Source: Flagellimonas sp. 389
GTDB taxonomy: Bacteria; Bacteroidota; Bacteroidia; Flavobacteriales; Flavobacteriaceae
Assembly: GCF_018449435.1 (NCBI RefSeq)
Contig: NZ_JAHCMU010000002.1
Location: 62,001 to 126,000, forward strand
DNA length: 64,000 nucleotides
Reading direction: 5' to 3'
The notes beneath the pieces are model-generated. The model was not told the DNA's origin, ran no database searches, and saw nothing but the letters and a program-made list of their open reading frames with translations. The position numbers and the translations under genes are program-made. Within the stretch, counting starts at the first letter, position 1, and each line of letters starts with the position of its first letter. Shown here piece after piece: positions 33,140-42,435 of the stretch.

Positions 33140-35143
33140 ATGGGAGTATTGGATTCTAGAGAGCCACAAGGGCCATTGGCCAATAAATGGACAAATCATA
33201 AAAACGAAATAGACCTGGTTAACCCCGCCAACAAACGTAATATTGACATTATCATAGTTGGTACTGGTTTAGCAGGAGGTTCGGCTGCAGCAACACTCGC
33301 CGAATTAGGATATAATGTAAAAACATTTTGTTATCAAGATTCTCCAAGAAGAGCGCATTCCATTGCTGCCCAAGGTGGTGTAAATGCAGCTAAAAATTAT
33401 CAAGGCGATGGCGATAGTGTTTATCGTCTGTTTTATGATACCGTAAAAGGAGGGGATTACCGTTCCCGTGAATCCAATGTGTATCGTTTGGCAGAGGTTT
33501 CAACCAATATCATTGACCAATGCGTTGCACAAGGTGTTCCTTTTGCCCGTGAATATGGTGGCCTTTTGGACAACCGTTCTTTTGGGGGAGTTTTGGTGTC
33601 AAGAACATTCTATGCCAAAGGACAAACAGGACAACAATTGTTGTTGGGTGCTTACGCTGCAATGAACCGACAAATTCAAAGGGGAAAAATAAAATCCTAC
33701 ACCAGACATGAGATGTTGGATTTGGTTTTGGTCGATGGAAAAGCTAGAGGAATCATTGCAAGAGATTTGGTCAGTGGAGAAATTGAAAGACATTCAGCGC
33801 ACGCCGTAGTTCTTGCAACAGGAGGGTACGGAAATCTATTTTTCCTTTCAACCTATTGTATGGGAGCCAACGTAATGGCTGCATGGAAGGCCCACAAAAA
33901 AGGTGCTTTTTTCGCAAATCCTTGTTTCACACAAATTCATCCAACATGTATTCCAGTCTCTGGAGACCATCAATCCAAACTGACCTTAATGTCAGAGTCT
34001 TTGCGTAACGATGGCCGTATTTGGGTGCCAAAACGTTTAGAGGATGCCCAAGCCATTCGTGAAGGGAAATTAAAACCAACACAATTGGGCGAAGAAGAAC
34101 GTGATTACTACTTGGAAAGACGTTATCCTGCATTCGGAAATCTAGTGCCGAGGGATGTTGCCTCAAGGGCCGCAAAAGAACGTTGTGATGCAGGTTTTGG
34201 AGTCAATAAAACCGGTGAAGCTGTATACTTGGATTTCTCTGCAGCAATAATGCGCTACGGAAGAGAAAAAGCATTGACATCGGGCATGAAAGATGTCGAT
34301 GACAACACCATTCGTGAATTAGGTGAAAAAATTGTGGAAGCCAAATATGGTAACCTCTTCCAGATGTATGAAAAAATTGTGGACGAAAATCCGTACAAAA
34401 CCCCAATGATGATTTATCCTGCGGTACATTATACCATGGGCGGTCTTTGGGTAGATTACAACCTACAAACAACAATACCCGGTTGTTATGCAGCTGGGGA
34501 GGCCAATTTTAGTGATCATGGTGCCAACCGCCTTGGGGCTTCTGCCTTAATGCAAGGTCTGGCAGATGGCTATTTTGTATTGCCTTACACCATTGGGGAT
34601 TATTTATCCGATGATATTAGAACAGGGCCTATTCCCACAGATTCTCCCGAGTTTGATGCCGCCGAAAAGAATGTTACGGACAGGCTTCAAAAATTAATGT
34701 CCGGTACAGGAATACATTCCGTTGATTATTACCACAAGAAGTTGGGTAAAATCATGTGGAACAAATGTGGAATGTCCCGTAATGCAAAAGAATTAAAAGA
34801 AGCCATCAAAGAGATTGCCGAATTACGGAAGGATTTTTGGGAGAACGTAAAAATTCCAGGTAGGCCCGATAGCAAGAACCAAGAACTTGAAAAAGCAGGA
34901 AGGGTTGCCGATTTCTTGGAACTCGGAGAACTCTTTGCAAAAGATGCATTAGAACGAAACGAATCCTGTGGAGGACATTTTAGGGAAGAATATCAGACCC
35001 CCGAAGGAGAAGCGTTGCGTGATGATGAAAACTTTAAGTTTGTATCTGCTTGGGAATATATGGGAGAACCAAACGATGCAAAACTGCACAAAGAAGATTT
35101 GGTCTACGAAAACATCAAAGTAAAAACACGTTCTTACAAATAA
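33140..35143 (+). CDS. sdhA: Succinate dehydrogenase flavoprotein subunit SdhA
   Basis: 667 residues. It oxidises succinate to fumarate with covalently bound FAD. The FAD dinucleotide motif [20 protein letters not shown] lies at about 39-58; the flavinylated His is in [17 protein letters not shown] (about 72). Substrate residues are in the HPTCIPV block (about 274) and the catalytic Arg region (about 340). [19 protein letters not shown] (about 454-472) closes the FAD site. The length is typical for the Bacteroidota type B enzyme. Cytoplasmic face of the inner membrane. Confidence 0.97.
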   Translation: MGVLDSREPQGPLANKWTNHKNEIDLVNPANKRNIDIIIVGTGLAGGSAAATLAELGYNVKTFCYQDSPRRAHSIAAQGGVNAAKNYQGDGDSVYRLFYDTVKGGDYRSRESNVYRLAEVSTNIIDQCVAQGVPFAREYGGLLDNRSFGGVLVSRTFYAKGQTGQQLLLGAYAAMNRQIQRGKIKSYTRHEMLDLVLVDGKARGIIARDLVSGEIERHSAHAVVLATGGYGNLFFLSTYCMGANVMAAWKAHKKGAFFANPCFTQIHPTCIPVSGDHQSKLTLMSESLRNDGRIWVPKRLEDAQAIREGKLKPTQLGEEERDYYLERRYPAFGNLVPRDVASRAAKERCDAGFGVNKTGEAVYLDFSAAIMRYGREKALTSGMKDVDDNTIRELGEKIVEAKYGNLFQMYEKIVDENPYKTPMMIYPAVHYTMGGLWVDYNLQTTIPGCYAAGEANFSDHGANRLGASALMQGLADGYFVLPYTIGDYLSDDIRTGPIPTDSPEFDAAEKNVTDRLQKLMSGTGIHSVDYYHKKLGKIMWNKCGMSRNAKELKEAIKEIAELRKDFWENVKIPGRPDSKNQELEKAGRVADFLELGELFAKDALERNESCGGHFREEYQTPEGEALRDDENFKFVSAWEYMGEPNDAKLHKEDLVYENIKVKTRSYK

Positions 35144-35151
35144 AAATAGCT

Positions 35152-35898
35152 ATGAAATTATATTTGAAGATTTGGAGACAAAAGAACGCTTCCACCAAAG
35201 GTCAAATGGTAGATTATACCCTGAATGGTGTGGAAAGCGATATGTCTTTTTTAGAAATGTTGGATATCCTCAATGAGGAGCTGATTTCAAAAGGAGAAGA
35301 ACCTGTTGAATTTGACCACGACTGTCGCGAAGGTATCTGCGGTACTTGTTCATTGATGATCAATGGTCGTCCCCATGGACCCGATTCCATGATTACCGTC
35401 TGCCAGTTGCATATGCGCAGTTTTAATGATGGTGACGAAATCGTAATCGAGCCTTGGAGGGCAAAAGCGTTTCCTGTAATTAAAGACCTTATTGTAGATA
35501 GAACCGCTTTTGATAGAATTCAACAAGCAGGAGGCTATATTTCCGTAAATACATCTGGGCGACCTGTTGATGCCAATGCAATTCCTATCGAAAAGGATAT
35601 GGCGGACAAGTCATTTAACGCAGCAACTTGTATTGGTTGTGGCGCCTGTGTTGCCGCTTGTAAAAATGCAAGTGCCATGTTGTTTACTTCTGCTAAAGTT
35701 TCACAATTTGCACTACTGCCACAAGGGCAAGTAGAAGCTGCCGAGCGTGTCGAAAATATGGTTCGCCAAATGGACTTGGAGGGTTTTGGAAACTGTACCA
35801 ACACGGGAGCTTGCGAAATTGAATGTCCAAAAGGAATTTCTTTGGAAAATATTGCACGGATGAACCGTGAGTATCTTTTTGCAAGTGTAAAAGGATAA
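35152..35898 (+). CDS. sdhB: Succinate dehydrogenase iron-sulfur subunit SdhB
   Basis: 248 residues from ATG 35152, 8 bp after sdhA; a longer frame starting at 35050 overlaps sdhA and is rejected. Cysteine sets for the three clusters are intact: the ferredoxin-like [11 protein letters not shown] with VCQLHM for [2Fe-2S] (about 63-95), and [11 protein letters not shown] plus [12 protein letters not shown] for the two other clusters (about 162-226). It conducts electrons from FAD to the heme anchor. An 11-bp-stem terminator follows. Confidence 0.97.
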   Translation: MKLYLKIWRQKNASTKGQMVDYTLNGVESDMSFLEMLDILNEELISKGEEPVEFDHDCREGICGTCSLMINGRPHGPDSMITVCQLHMRSFNDGDEIVIEPWRAKAFPVIKDLIVDRTAFDRIQQAGGYISVNTSGRPVDANAIPIEKDMADKSFNAATCIGCGACVAACKNASAMLFTSAKVSQFALLPQGQVEAAERVENMVRQMDLEGFGNCTNTGACEIECPKGISLENIARMNREYLFASVKG

Positions 35899-35918
35899 AC
35901 TATAAAACTCAAGAATTT

Positions 35919-35953
35919 AAGCCTGGACTTACCACAGTCCGGGCTTTTTTTAT
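35919..35953 (+). terminator. Intrinsic terminator of sdhCAB
   Basis: AAGCCTGGACT / AGTCCGGGCTT (11 bp, one G-U) with a 6-nt loop and a T7 tail, 21 bp after the sdhB stop. Confidence 0.92.
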
Positions 35954-36044
35954 TTATTATACTGATAAACAGCGGTTAGCAATAACACTTTCACATTTTA
36001 AAAAAGTAAGTTTTTTTTTACAATTAAAGGAAAAATATATAATA

Positions 36045-36064
36045 AACTACTGTATTTAGTAGTT
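36045..36064. promoter_or_regulatory. Inverted repeat upstream of the FIST/kinase operon
   Basis: AACTACT-GTATTT-AGTAGTT, a perfect 7-bp inverted repeat with 6-bp spacer, ending 27 bp before the FIST gene start; possible operator. Confidence 0.4.
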
Positions 36065-36090
36065 ATTAAAACAATTCCTTATCCCGTAAG

Positions 36091-37218
36091 ATGAAAATTA
36101 TGCAAAAAAACTTGGCTACAATAGCCGAGTTGGAATCCTTTACACTTGATTTTAATCCAAGTGCCATTTTTTTATTTATGTCGCCCTCTTTCAAGAATAA
36201 GAAGAGTTTTATTGAAATCTTGAATGAGAAATTTCCAAATGCCATAAAATTTGGATGCTCTACCTCAGGTGAAATCCTAGGGAACCATGTTTTTGATGGC
36301 ACGGTTTCACTTACGGCCGTACATTTTGAAAAAACTTCACTGAATATAGCAGAAATCCACTTAAATGATTTTAACCAAGATAGCTATCAAGTAGGGCATG
36401 AGCTTTACAAACGGCTAGAGGCAGAAAACCTTAGACATATTATGGTGTTAAGCGATGGTCTGCATGTAAACGGAGCCGAATTGGTAAAGGGATTACAGGA
36501 AAACTCTCCTGAAACGGTTACTATAACCGGTGGACTGGCCGGTGATGCCGCAGATTTTAAAGAAACTTTCTTGATCTGTAGCAAATACATCAAATCAAAA
36601 AGAGTAATTGGTCTCGGCTTCTATGGCGATGACCTTAAAATTGGATTTGGGTCAAAAGGCGGATGGGACAGTTTTGGCCTAGAACGTTTGGTAACCCGTT
36701 CTAAAAATAACATTCTTTATGAATTGGACGGAGAGCCTGCCCTAGAGCTCTACAAATCTTTTCTTGGTGATAAAGCAAAAGACCTACCGGGTTCTGGTTT
36801 GTTATTTCCATTGAGCATGCGTGGAGATGATAACAAAACTCCTGTAGTGAGGACCATTTTGGGCATTGATGAAAAAGAACAAAGCCTCACGTTTGCAGGC
36901 GATATCAACCAAGGCTCTTATGTCCGCTTAATGAAAGCCAATGTAGATCGTTTGATCGATGGGGCCGAAAAATCGGCAGAAGTGACCAAAAATAGTATTG
37001 ATGAAGATTGCCAACTTGCATTCTTGATAAGTTGTGTTGGTAGGAGACTTGTGTTGAAACAAATGGCAGAAGATGAAATTGAAGCGGTAAACAATGTACT
37101 TGGAGAACAAGTCTATACCACTGGTTTCTACTCTTATGGAGAAATAGCTCCTTTTAAAAAGTCAACACCATGCGCACTACATAATCAAACCATGACCATT
37201 ACCACATTTTCAGAATGA
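36091..37218 (+). CDS. FIST domain sensory protein
   Basis: 375 residues. FIST_N (about 20-205; FGCSTSGEILGNHVFDGTVS, DGLHVNGAELVKGL, TGGLAGDAADF) is followed by FIST_C (about 215-355; ending FYSYGEIAPF). FIST proteins are cytoplasmic sensors, proposed to bind small ligands such as amino acids, and are usually coupled to histidine kinases or cyclases. Here the stop overlaps the ATG of the hybrid kinase (37215-37218), so the two are translationally coupled and the kinase probably reads the FIST state. The ligand is unknown. Confidence 0.92.
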   Translation: MKIMQKNLATIAELESFTLDFNPSAIFLFMSPSFKNKKSFIEILNEKFPNAIKFGCSTSGEILGNHVFDGTVSLTAVHFEKTSLNIAEIHLNDFNQDSYQVGHELYKRLEAENLRHIMVLSDGLHVNGAELVKGLQENSPETVTITGGLAGDAADFKETFLICSKYIKSKRVIGLGFYGDDLKIGFGSKGGWDSFGLERLVTRSKNNILYELDGEPALELYKSFLGDKAKDLPGSGLLFPLSMRGDDNKTPVVRTILGIDEKEQSLTFAGDINQGSYVRLMKANVDRLIDGAEKSAEVTKNSIDEDCQLAFLISCVGRRLVLKQMAEDEIEAVNNVLGEQVYTTGFYSYGEIAPFKKSTPCALHNQTMTITTFSE

Positions 37219-38975
37219 AACAAAACTACCATAGACTACTTAAAAGGCAGTTAAAGAAAGCGGGGCTGGATAAAGAAAATAATCCAAAACTTGATGGTTT
37301 TTTAGCGCTTGTTGACCAAGCCTATCATGAATTCAATGCTGATTTTTCACACCTCGAGAATATTCTTGAAATGAGTTCCCAAGAACTCTATTCAACCAAT
37401 AAAAAACTAAAAAAACATGTAGAGGCAATTACCGGTAAACTTGAAAATGTTGCGAATAATATACAAGAAGTCATTTTTGAGACCGACCTTATAGGCAATT
37501 GGCAATATCTTAACCCAGCATGGGAAAAACTAACGGGGTATAAAGTACACGATTGTTTGGGACACCCTTTTTCCAATTTCATTGAAAACCTTGACGAAAG
37601 AGATAGGGTCACTTTAAATAAACTTAGCCAAGGACTCATAAAAGAACTGAACGAGATTGTGACAGCCCGTACAAGGGATGGTGAAAAAAAATGGTTAGAT
37701 GTTTCAATAAAGCTCGTTCATGACCAAGAAAACAATCCTACAGGATATATTGGTAGTATTGTCGACGTTACGGAGCAGAAAAACATCCAGTTGGCCTTAA
37801 TAGAAGCTAAGGACAAAGAAATGAAGGCCAATAAGGCAAAGGATGAATTTTTGTCTACCATTTCCCATGAAATAAGAACGCCGTTGAACGCCGTTATCGG
37901 CATTAGCCATTTGCTGCTTTTGGAGAATCCCAAAGAATCCCAAATAGAGAACCTTACAGCACTCAACTATTCATCTGAGCATTTAGTTGGTCTTGTAAAT
38001 GATATTCTGGATTTCAATAAAATAGAAAGTGGCAACATTGTGCTGGAAAAGTCCATATTCAGTCTTGAGAATATATTAAACGCGGCAGAAAGCACCTTTG
38101 GAAGCATGGCAAAAGAAAAAAATATCAAGTTTTATATTGAACGGGATAACACTTTGCCAAGATATCTTATAGGTGATTCTGTTCGTATTTCGCAAATCAT
38201 AACCAACTTGGTCGGCAACGCAATAAAATTTACAGAAAAAGGTTCAGTGACTCTAAAGGTACAGCAGCTTCAAAAAAATCAAAAAAATATTAAAATTAAG
38301 TTTGATATTATTGATACGGGTATCGGTATAGCAGTAGAAAAACAAGATAGTATATTTGATGCCTTTGTCCAGGCCAATTCGAATACCACCAGAAAGTTTG
38401 GGGGCTCTGGCCTTGGTTTGGCCATTTGTAAAAAACTGCTCCAAATTATGGATACCAATTTGAGTCTCCAAAGTGCTACTGGGGAAGGAACTACTTTTTC
38501 ATTTACGCTTGACCTCAAAATACATGACGGTTCCAGTTCCAAAAAGAATGGGGCCAAACCTGAACTCTCCAACCTTACCGCACTAGACGGTATTTCTGTT
38601 TTGGTTGCCGAAGACAACGCATTGAACATTTTGGTCATCAAAAAATTTCTTTCTAAATGGAAGGTCAATTTTGATATTGCTGAAAACGGAAGCATTGCTG
38701 TTGAAAAAGCGAAACAGAAAAATTATGACTTTATTTTAATGGATTTGCAAATGCCGATTATGAACGGCTATGAAGCTGCAAAAAGAATACGCCAATCCAC
38801 AAACCCACATAATCTGGATATTCCTATTATAGCACTCTCCGCATCACCTCCTGCCGACGTGCAAAATGATATTCGCAAATACGGAATGGATGGGCATATA
38901 AGCAAGCCTTTTGATCCTATCGAGCTTCATCAAACCTTAAAACGTATAAAATCACTGTCATCTAAAATATTGTAA
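37215..38975 (+). CDS. Soluble hybrid histidine kinase (PAS-HisKA-HATPase-REC)
   Basis: 586 residues without membrane helices. Coiled-coil N-terminus (about 1-75), PAS domain (about 80-195; EVIFETDLIGNWQYLNPAWE), HisKA with the phospho-His in FLSTISHEIRTPLNAVIG (about 220), HATPase with NLVGNAIKFTEKG (about 332), DTGIGIAVE and GGSGLGLAICKKL, then a receiver domain with the Asp in YDFILMDLQMPIMNGYEAA (about 512). There is no output domain or Hpt domain, so phosphate must pass to an unlinked partner. It is coupled to the upstream FIST gene by an ATGA overlap. Confidence 0.94.
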   Translation: MKQNYHRLLKRQLKKAGLDKENNPKLDGFLALVDQAYHEFNADFSHLENILEMSSQELYSTNKKLKKHVEAITGKLENVANNIQEVIFETDLIGNWQYLNPAWEKLTGYKVHDCLGHPFSNFIENLDERDRVTLNKLSQGLIKELNEIVTARTRDGEKKWLDVSIKLVHDQENNPTGYIGSIVDVTEQKNIQLALIEAKDKEMKANKAKDEFLSTISHEIRTPLNAVIGISHLLLLENPKESQIENLTALNYSSEHLVGLVNDILDFNKIESGNIVLEKSIFSLENILNAAESTFGSMAKEKNIKFYIERDNTLPRYLIGDSVRISQIITNLVGNAIKFTEKGSVTLKVQQLQKNQKNIKIKFDIIDTGIGIAVEKQDSIFDAFVQANSNTTRKFGGSGLGLAICKKLLQIMDTNLSLQSATGEGTTFSFTLDLKIHDGSSSKKNGAKPELSNLTALDGISVLVAEDNALNILVIKKFLSKWKVNFDIAENGSIAVEKAKQKNYDFILMDLQMPIMNGYEAAKRIRQSTNPHNLDIPIIALSASPPADVQNDIRKYGMDGHISKPFDPIELHQTLKRIKSLSSKIL

Positions 38976-38986
38976 TACCTTACTTC

Positions 38987-38998
38987 TCCTATATAGGA
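38987..38998. promoter_or_regulatory. 12-bp perfect palindrome before the Vsr-like gene
   Basis: TCCTATATAGGA, in the 58-bp spacer between the hybrid kinase and the endonuclease gene. Possible operator, but palindromes of this size also arise by chance. Confidence 0.25.
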
Positions 38999-39033
38999 TA
39001 AGCATTTCATTTATGTTTTTGCTATCTTGGACT

Positions 39034-39519
39034 ATGCCCAAAAACTATCCCGAAGAACGTATAAAAGTCCCCCGTTTTAACGAGGAAGCCGGATTTTATA
39101 CTACTCCCCAGCGTTCCAAGATCATGAGCAAGATCAGGGGCAAGAACACCAAACCCGAACTTGCCTTTAGAAAAGCGCTTTGGGCCGCTGGTTATCGATA
39201 TCGAATTGATTATAAAAAGCTAATAGGGAAACCTGATATTGTTTTAAATAAATACAAAACTGTCATTTTTATCGATGGGGAATATTGGCATGGCCATAAT
39301 TGGGAAGAACGAAAAACCAAGATAAAGACCAACCGCGAATTCTGGATTCCAAAAATTGAACGGAATATTCAAAGGGACAAGGAAGTTAACGAAGCATTGA
39401 AACATTTAGGATATACCGTATTCCGGTTTTGGGAAAGTGAGGTCAAAAAGAACCTGAAAGCTTGCCTACAAAAAGTAATCTTCTACATAGAAAATCATCA
39501 AGAGCATGATAGAAACTAG
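39034..39519 (+). CDS. Very-short-patch-repair (Vsr) family endonuclease, zinc ligands altered
   Basis: 161 residues from ATG 39034 (MPKNYPEERIKVPRFNEEAG); an ATG at 39013 would add seven residues. Vsr proteins nick DNA at T:G mismatches arising from 5-methylcytosine deamination. Matches: QRSKIMSKIRGKNTKPEL, GYRYRIDYKKLIGKPDIVL with the catalytic Asp, and YWHGHNWEER with the His. In typical Vsr the last blocks read CFWHHHHC and WEC; here they are EYWHGHNW and WES, so the zinc-binding cysteines are gone. No Dcm-type methyltransferase gene is within reach. It overlaps the aminotransferase gene by 14 bp. Confidence 0.85.
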   Translation: MPKNYPEERIKVPRFNEEAGFYTTPQRSKIMSKIRGKNTKPELAFRKALWAAGYRYRIDYKKLIGKPDIVLNKYKTVIFIDGEYWHGHNWEERKTKIKTNREFWIPKIERNIQRDKEVNEALKHLGYTVFRFWESEVKKNLKACLQKVIFYIENHQEHDRN

Positions 39520-40654
39520 TTCAAAATTGCCCAATATAGGCACTAATATATTTACCTACATCGGTAAGTTGGCCAATGAGTACAAGGCGGTCAATCTATC
39601 GCAAGGTTTTCCAGATTTTAGCCCAGACCCAAAACTTTTACAGCTAGCTGAAGATGCACTAAAAAACGGACACAATCAATATGCGCCAATGCAGGGCACT
39701 TTTACCCTTCGCAAAACCATATCGGAGAAGATTGAGGAATTACATGGAAAGTCGTATCATCCAGAATATGAAATAACCATCACGGCTGGTGCTACGCAAG
39801 CAATTTTTACTTCGATTTCCACTTTTGTTCAACAAGATGATGAAGTAATTGTCCTAAAACCTGCTTACGATTGCTACGAACCCGTTATCGAACTTTTTGG
39901 TGGCAAGATAGTTCCTATACAGTTAGAAGGTCCTGACTTCAAAATGAACTGGGATACGTTTAAATCTGTTATTGGGCCAAAAACAAAAATGGTGGTTATC
40001 AATACACCGCATAATCCTACAGGAACCATTTGGTCTAAAAGTGATATGCTTCAGCTTCAAGAAATCCTAAAAAGTACTAACATCATTTTACTAAGTGATG
40101 AGGTTTATGAACACATTGTTTTTGATGGTGAAGAACATCAGAGCGCAGCTAGATTTCCAGATTTGGCATCGCGTAGTATTATTTGCTCTTCCTTTGGAAA
40201 AACATTCCATGTTACTGGCTGGAAAGTTGGCTATTGTGTAGCCCCAAAAGCTTTGATGCAAGAGTTTCAAAAAGTGCACCAGTTCAATGTATTCTGTATA
40301 AATCATCCCATGCAAAAAGCATTGACCGAATACTTAAAAACCCCTAAACATTATCTTGGTCTGAACTCTTTTTACCAGACAAAGCGAGATTATTTCTTAA
40401 AGGCTATCAAAGATTCTAAATTTAAGGTAATCCCGTCATCTGGAACTTACTTTCAATTATTGGATTATTCTGAAATAACGGATGAAAAGGATATCATATT
40501 TGCAGAAAAGCTGATTAGGGACCATAAACTTGCTAGTATTCCTGTTTCCGTTTTTAATTTGGATGCAAGGGATGATAGACAACTGCGTTTTTGCTTTGCA
40601 AAGACTGAAATTGTTCTAGACCAAGCCGCTCAAATACTGAACACTATTAGATAG
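39506..40654 (+). CDS. PLP-dependent class I aminotransferase (methionine aminotransferase-like)
   Basis: 382 residues. The fold-type I blocks are clear: VNLSQGFPDFSPDPKL (about 28), TAGATQAIFTSI (about 92), NTPHNPTGTIW (about 167), LLSDEVYEHI (about 195) and the PLP lysine in SSFGKTFHVTGWKVGYC (about 230). 'Methionine aminotransferase' is the nearest flavobacterial annotation style; kynurenine or glutamine transaminase activity is equally possible. The start is within the end of the Vsr-like gene, implying co-transcription. Confidence 0.9.
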   Translation: MIETSSKLPNIGTNIFTYIGKLANEYKAVNLSQGFPDFSPDPKLLQLAEDALKNGHNQYAPMQGTFTLRKTISEKIEELHGKSYHPEYEITITAGATQAIFTSISTFVQQDDEVIVLKPAYDCYEPVIELFGGKIVPIQLEGPDFKMNWDTFKSVIGPKTKMVVINTPHNPTGTIWSKSDMLQLQEILKSTNIILLSDEVYEHIVFDGEEHQSAARFPDLASRSIICSSFGKTFHVTGWKVGYCVAPKALMQEFQKVHQFNVFCINHPMQKALTEYLKTPKHYLGLNSFYQTKRDYFLKAIKDSKFKVIPSSGTYFQLLDYSEITDEKDIIFAEKLIRDHKLASIPVSVFNLDARDDRQLRFCFAKTEIVLDQAAQILNTIR

Positions 40655-40672
40655 CATATGTCGTACAGCGAG

Positions 40673-41380
40673 TTAAATCTGCTTTTTAACAACCTTATAT
40701 ACCTGTAAGACATCTTCTAAGGATAGTTCAAAATCTTGGTATTCCGGAGATTTATTTAGATTCTGACAGTACATGGTTTTCTTTCCACTATCAATACCTG
40801 TAACCCATTTACAGATAATTCTATCTTTACAAACGAGCATGTAGGCAGTATTCCATAAAGTGCCATCGGTTTTTACGAGTTGGTTATTCTTTAGTTTTAG
40901 ACCTAGGACAACTGCTTTATTTGGAATGGCATCAATACTACCATCATTCATGGAATCCCCTGTAATTTCAAATGCCCTAAGGTTTTCTTCTGGCAAAAAA
41001 TCAACAATGAAACCTGTTTGAAAGGTGTCGTTATCTTGAGCATTTTCTGCCAAATCATCTAAAAACGCTTTTTGATACTCCGTCAACACTAACGGAACCA
41101 TTACTAGATGCTTACCATGGTCCAAAGGATAAAAAACACTCCCTTTTTTGGTAAAAGGTTGTCTTTTGGTGTAGGTTACCTCACTTTCGTTAACTTCTTG
41201 CAAGTACAACTCTGCAATACTTAAATCAAAAAAAGCAGCGATTTTTGTAAGATTTTTTATGGGAATATTTGCATTCTTTTTTTCATAAAGCTGTATTGTT
41301 CTTAGGCTTACGCCAATCTCTTTGGCCAAATCTGATTGGCTCATATTTTTTTTACTCCTTAAATGCTTTATAGCGTACAT
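40673..41380 (-). CDS. XRE-type HTH / S24 (LexA-like) repressor
   Basis: 235 residues from ATG 41380 (MYAIKHLRSKKNMSQSDLAK); a start at 41413 would add 11 unlikely residues. N-terminal XRE helix-turn-helix (about 4-60: SQSDLAKEIGVSLRTIQLYEKK). C-terminal S24-like half with FEITGDSMNDGSIDAIPNKA (about 130-149), where the Ser of GDSM is the usual nucleophile; the partner lysine is not obvious, so self-cleavage is uncertain. The architecture is that of phage CI-type or stress repressors. It is divergent from another small HTH-like gene with nested palindromes between them. Confidence 0.85.
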   Translation of the reverse strand: MYAIKHLRSKKNMSQSDLAKEIGVSLRTIQLYEKKNANIPIKNLTKIAAFFDLSIAELYLQEVNESEVTYTKRQPFTKKGSVFYPLDHGKHLVMVPLVLTEYQKAFLDDLAENAQDNDTFQTGFIVDFLPEENLRAFEITGDSMNDGSIDAIPNKAVVLGLKLKNNQLVKTDGTLWNTAYMLVCKDRIICKWVTGIDSGKKTMYCQNLNKSPEYQDFELSLEDVLQVYKVVKKQI

Positions 41381-41409
41381 ATTATTACTATATTGTGTAG
41401 TATTATTAC
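41380..41409. promoter_or_regulatory. Direct repeats TATTATTAC at the repressor start
   Basis: Two exact copies of TATTATTAC (41380-41388, 41401-41409), 21 bp apart, about two helical turns, over the repressor start codon; candidate autoregulatory sites. An inverted repeat CGCATA/TATGCG (41409-41426) directly adjoins. Confidence 0.4.
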
Positions 41410-41436
41410 GCATACAAAAATATGCGCAGCGATGAA

Positions 41437-41472
41437 CTATATTTCTGTAATTGAATTACAAACCAAATATAG
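41437..41472. promoter_or_regulatory. Nested palindrome with two opposed -7 boxes
   Basis: Outer arms CTATATTT / AAATATAG enclose the inner palindrome TGTAATT-G-AATTACA (41446-41460). The left arm holds TATATTTC on the plus strand and the right arm TATATTTG on the minus strand. Promoters for both genes would thus face each other across one central operator. Predicted leaders are about 75-80 nt on each side. Confidence 0.5.
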
Positions 41473-41525
41473 AAAATAGGACTTGACCCCAGTAAAATAA
41501 TTATAAAACGTATAAATTATTGAAT

Positions 41526-41846
41526 ATGGGTGCTATGAAAAACTTTGGTCTTGTGATAAATAGTGACAACATTTTTTTAGAAGAAGACTACGGAAAACCA
41601 ATTGATGAGAGACTTGCCATAATCCTTCGTAGAAATGCATCTAAAGATGATTTTGCCAACATAGCCATAAGGAGCAATGTTAGTTTTTCTACTATACGTG
41701 ATGTGGTGTACAGAACCAATAGTTTAACAAAATCTAATGCAAAAGCTATATCGTTGTTAATTCATGCTGCTTATGAAAACTCAATTGCTTACAAGCTTCA
41801 GGCTGAGGGGGATATTCTTTTTTTGGATAACCTTTTAAAGGTCTAG
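41526..41846 (+). CDS. Small HTH-like protein divergent from the XRE/S24 repressor
   Basis: 106 residues from ATG 41526 (TTG 41520 and ATG 41535 are alternatives). The core FANIAIRSNVSFSTIRDVVYRTNSLT (given in part: IAIRSNVSFSTIRDVVYRT, about 48-66) has the spacing of a helix-turn-helix (I-A-x3-N-V-S-x2-T-I-R), and the following KSNAKAISLLIHAAYENS is helical. No signal peptide. The family is not one I can name. By position it could play the Cro-like role opposite the repressor; this is inference. It overlaps the convergent GNAT gene by 12 bp. Confidence 0.65.
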   Translation: MGAMKNFGLVINSDNIFLEEDYGKPIDERLAIILRRNASKDDFANIAIRSNVSFSTIRDVVYRTNSLTKSNAKAISLLIHAAYENSIAYKLQAEGDILFLDNLLKV

Positions 41847-42350
41847 TCGTAGCAGCCAATCGGTTTGCTTATCTGTTCCAATGATAAAGGAGTGGGTTCC
41901 AAATTTTACAAACCCATGTTTTTCATAGAATTCAATGGCTTTTGTATTGTGCTCCCAGACGCCCAACCAAATATAGTTTTTACGCTCATTCTTTGCCAGT
42001 TCAATAATGCTATGCATCATCCATGTTCCAATGCTTTTGCCCTGGTGCGTATTGACCACATAAATTCGTTCTACCTCTATGGATGCTGCATCATTGATAT
42101 CTGTTTGAGCTTCTTTTTGGTTTAGTTTGAAGTAGCCCGCCAAAACCTCATCCTTATAGACAAAATAAAAAGTCGAGTTCTCATTTTCTAATTCAGAAAG
42201 GATTTTAGATTTATCGAATGCATTGGTTATATAGCCCTTTAAATCTTCCGATTTATTGCCCTCTCTGAACGTATTGGCAAAAGTTTCTTTGGAAATTGTT
42301 ATCAATGTATCCAAATCTGCTTTTGTGCACTTACGCAAATTCAAGTTCAT
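41835..42350 (-). CDS. GNAT family N-acetyltransferase
   Basis: 171 residues. Motif A reads VERIYVVNTHQGKSIGTWMM (about 92-111; Q-G-x-S-I-G), and motif B IWLGVWEHNTKAIEFYEKHG (about 130-149) includes the catalytic-type Tyr. The pattern is close to the PaiA-like/diamine acetyltransferase branch, but the substrate cannot be assigned. It is monocistronic, separated by a terminator from the short ORF upstream. Confidence 0.88.
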   Translation of the reverse strand: MNLNLRKCTKADLDTLITISKETFANTFREGNKSEDLKGYITNAFDKSKILSELENENSTFYFVYKDEVLAGYFKLNQKEAQTDINDAASIEVERIYVVNTHQGKSIGTWMMHSIIELAKNERKNYIWLGVWEHNTKAIEFYEKHGFVKFGTHSFIIGTDKQTDWLLRLDL

Positions 42351-42380
42351 TACAAGTCATTTTCTGCCCTAAAATATTCA

Positions 42381-42412
42381 AAAAAAAAAGAGCCGAACAA
42401 ATTGTCGGCTCT
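42381..42412 (-). terminator. Intrinsic terminator for the 32-residue ORF
   Basis: On the minus strand AGAGCCGA / TCGGCTCT (8 bp, 8-nt loop) followed by nine T. It ends a leftward transcript that has no room for any gene other than the 42436-42534 ORF. Confidence 0.85.
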
Positions 42413-42435
42413 CAAATTCTTTCGTGTTATCGCTA

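Noticed and set aside
35050..35151. Upstream extension of sdhB
   Set aside because: It overlaps sdhA by about 94 bp and adds a basic segment absent from SdhB; ATG 35152 starts the standard N-terminus.
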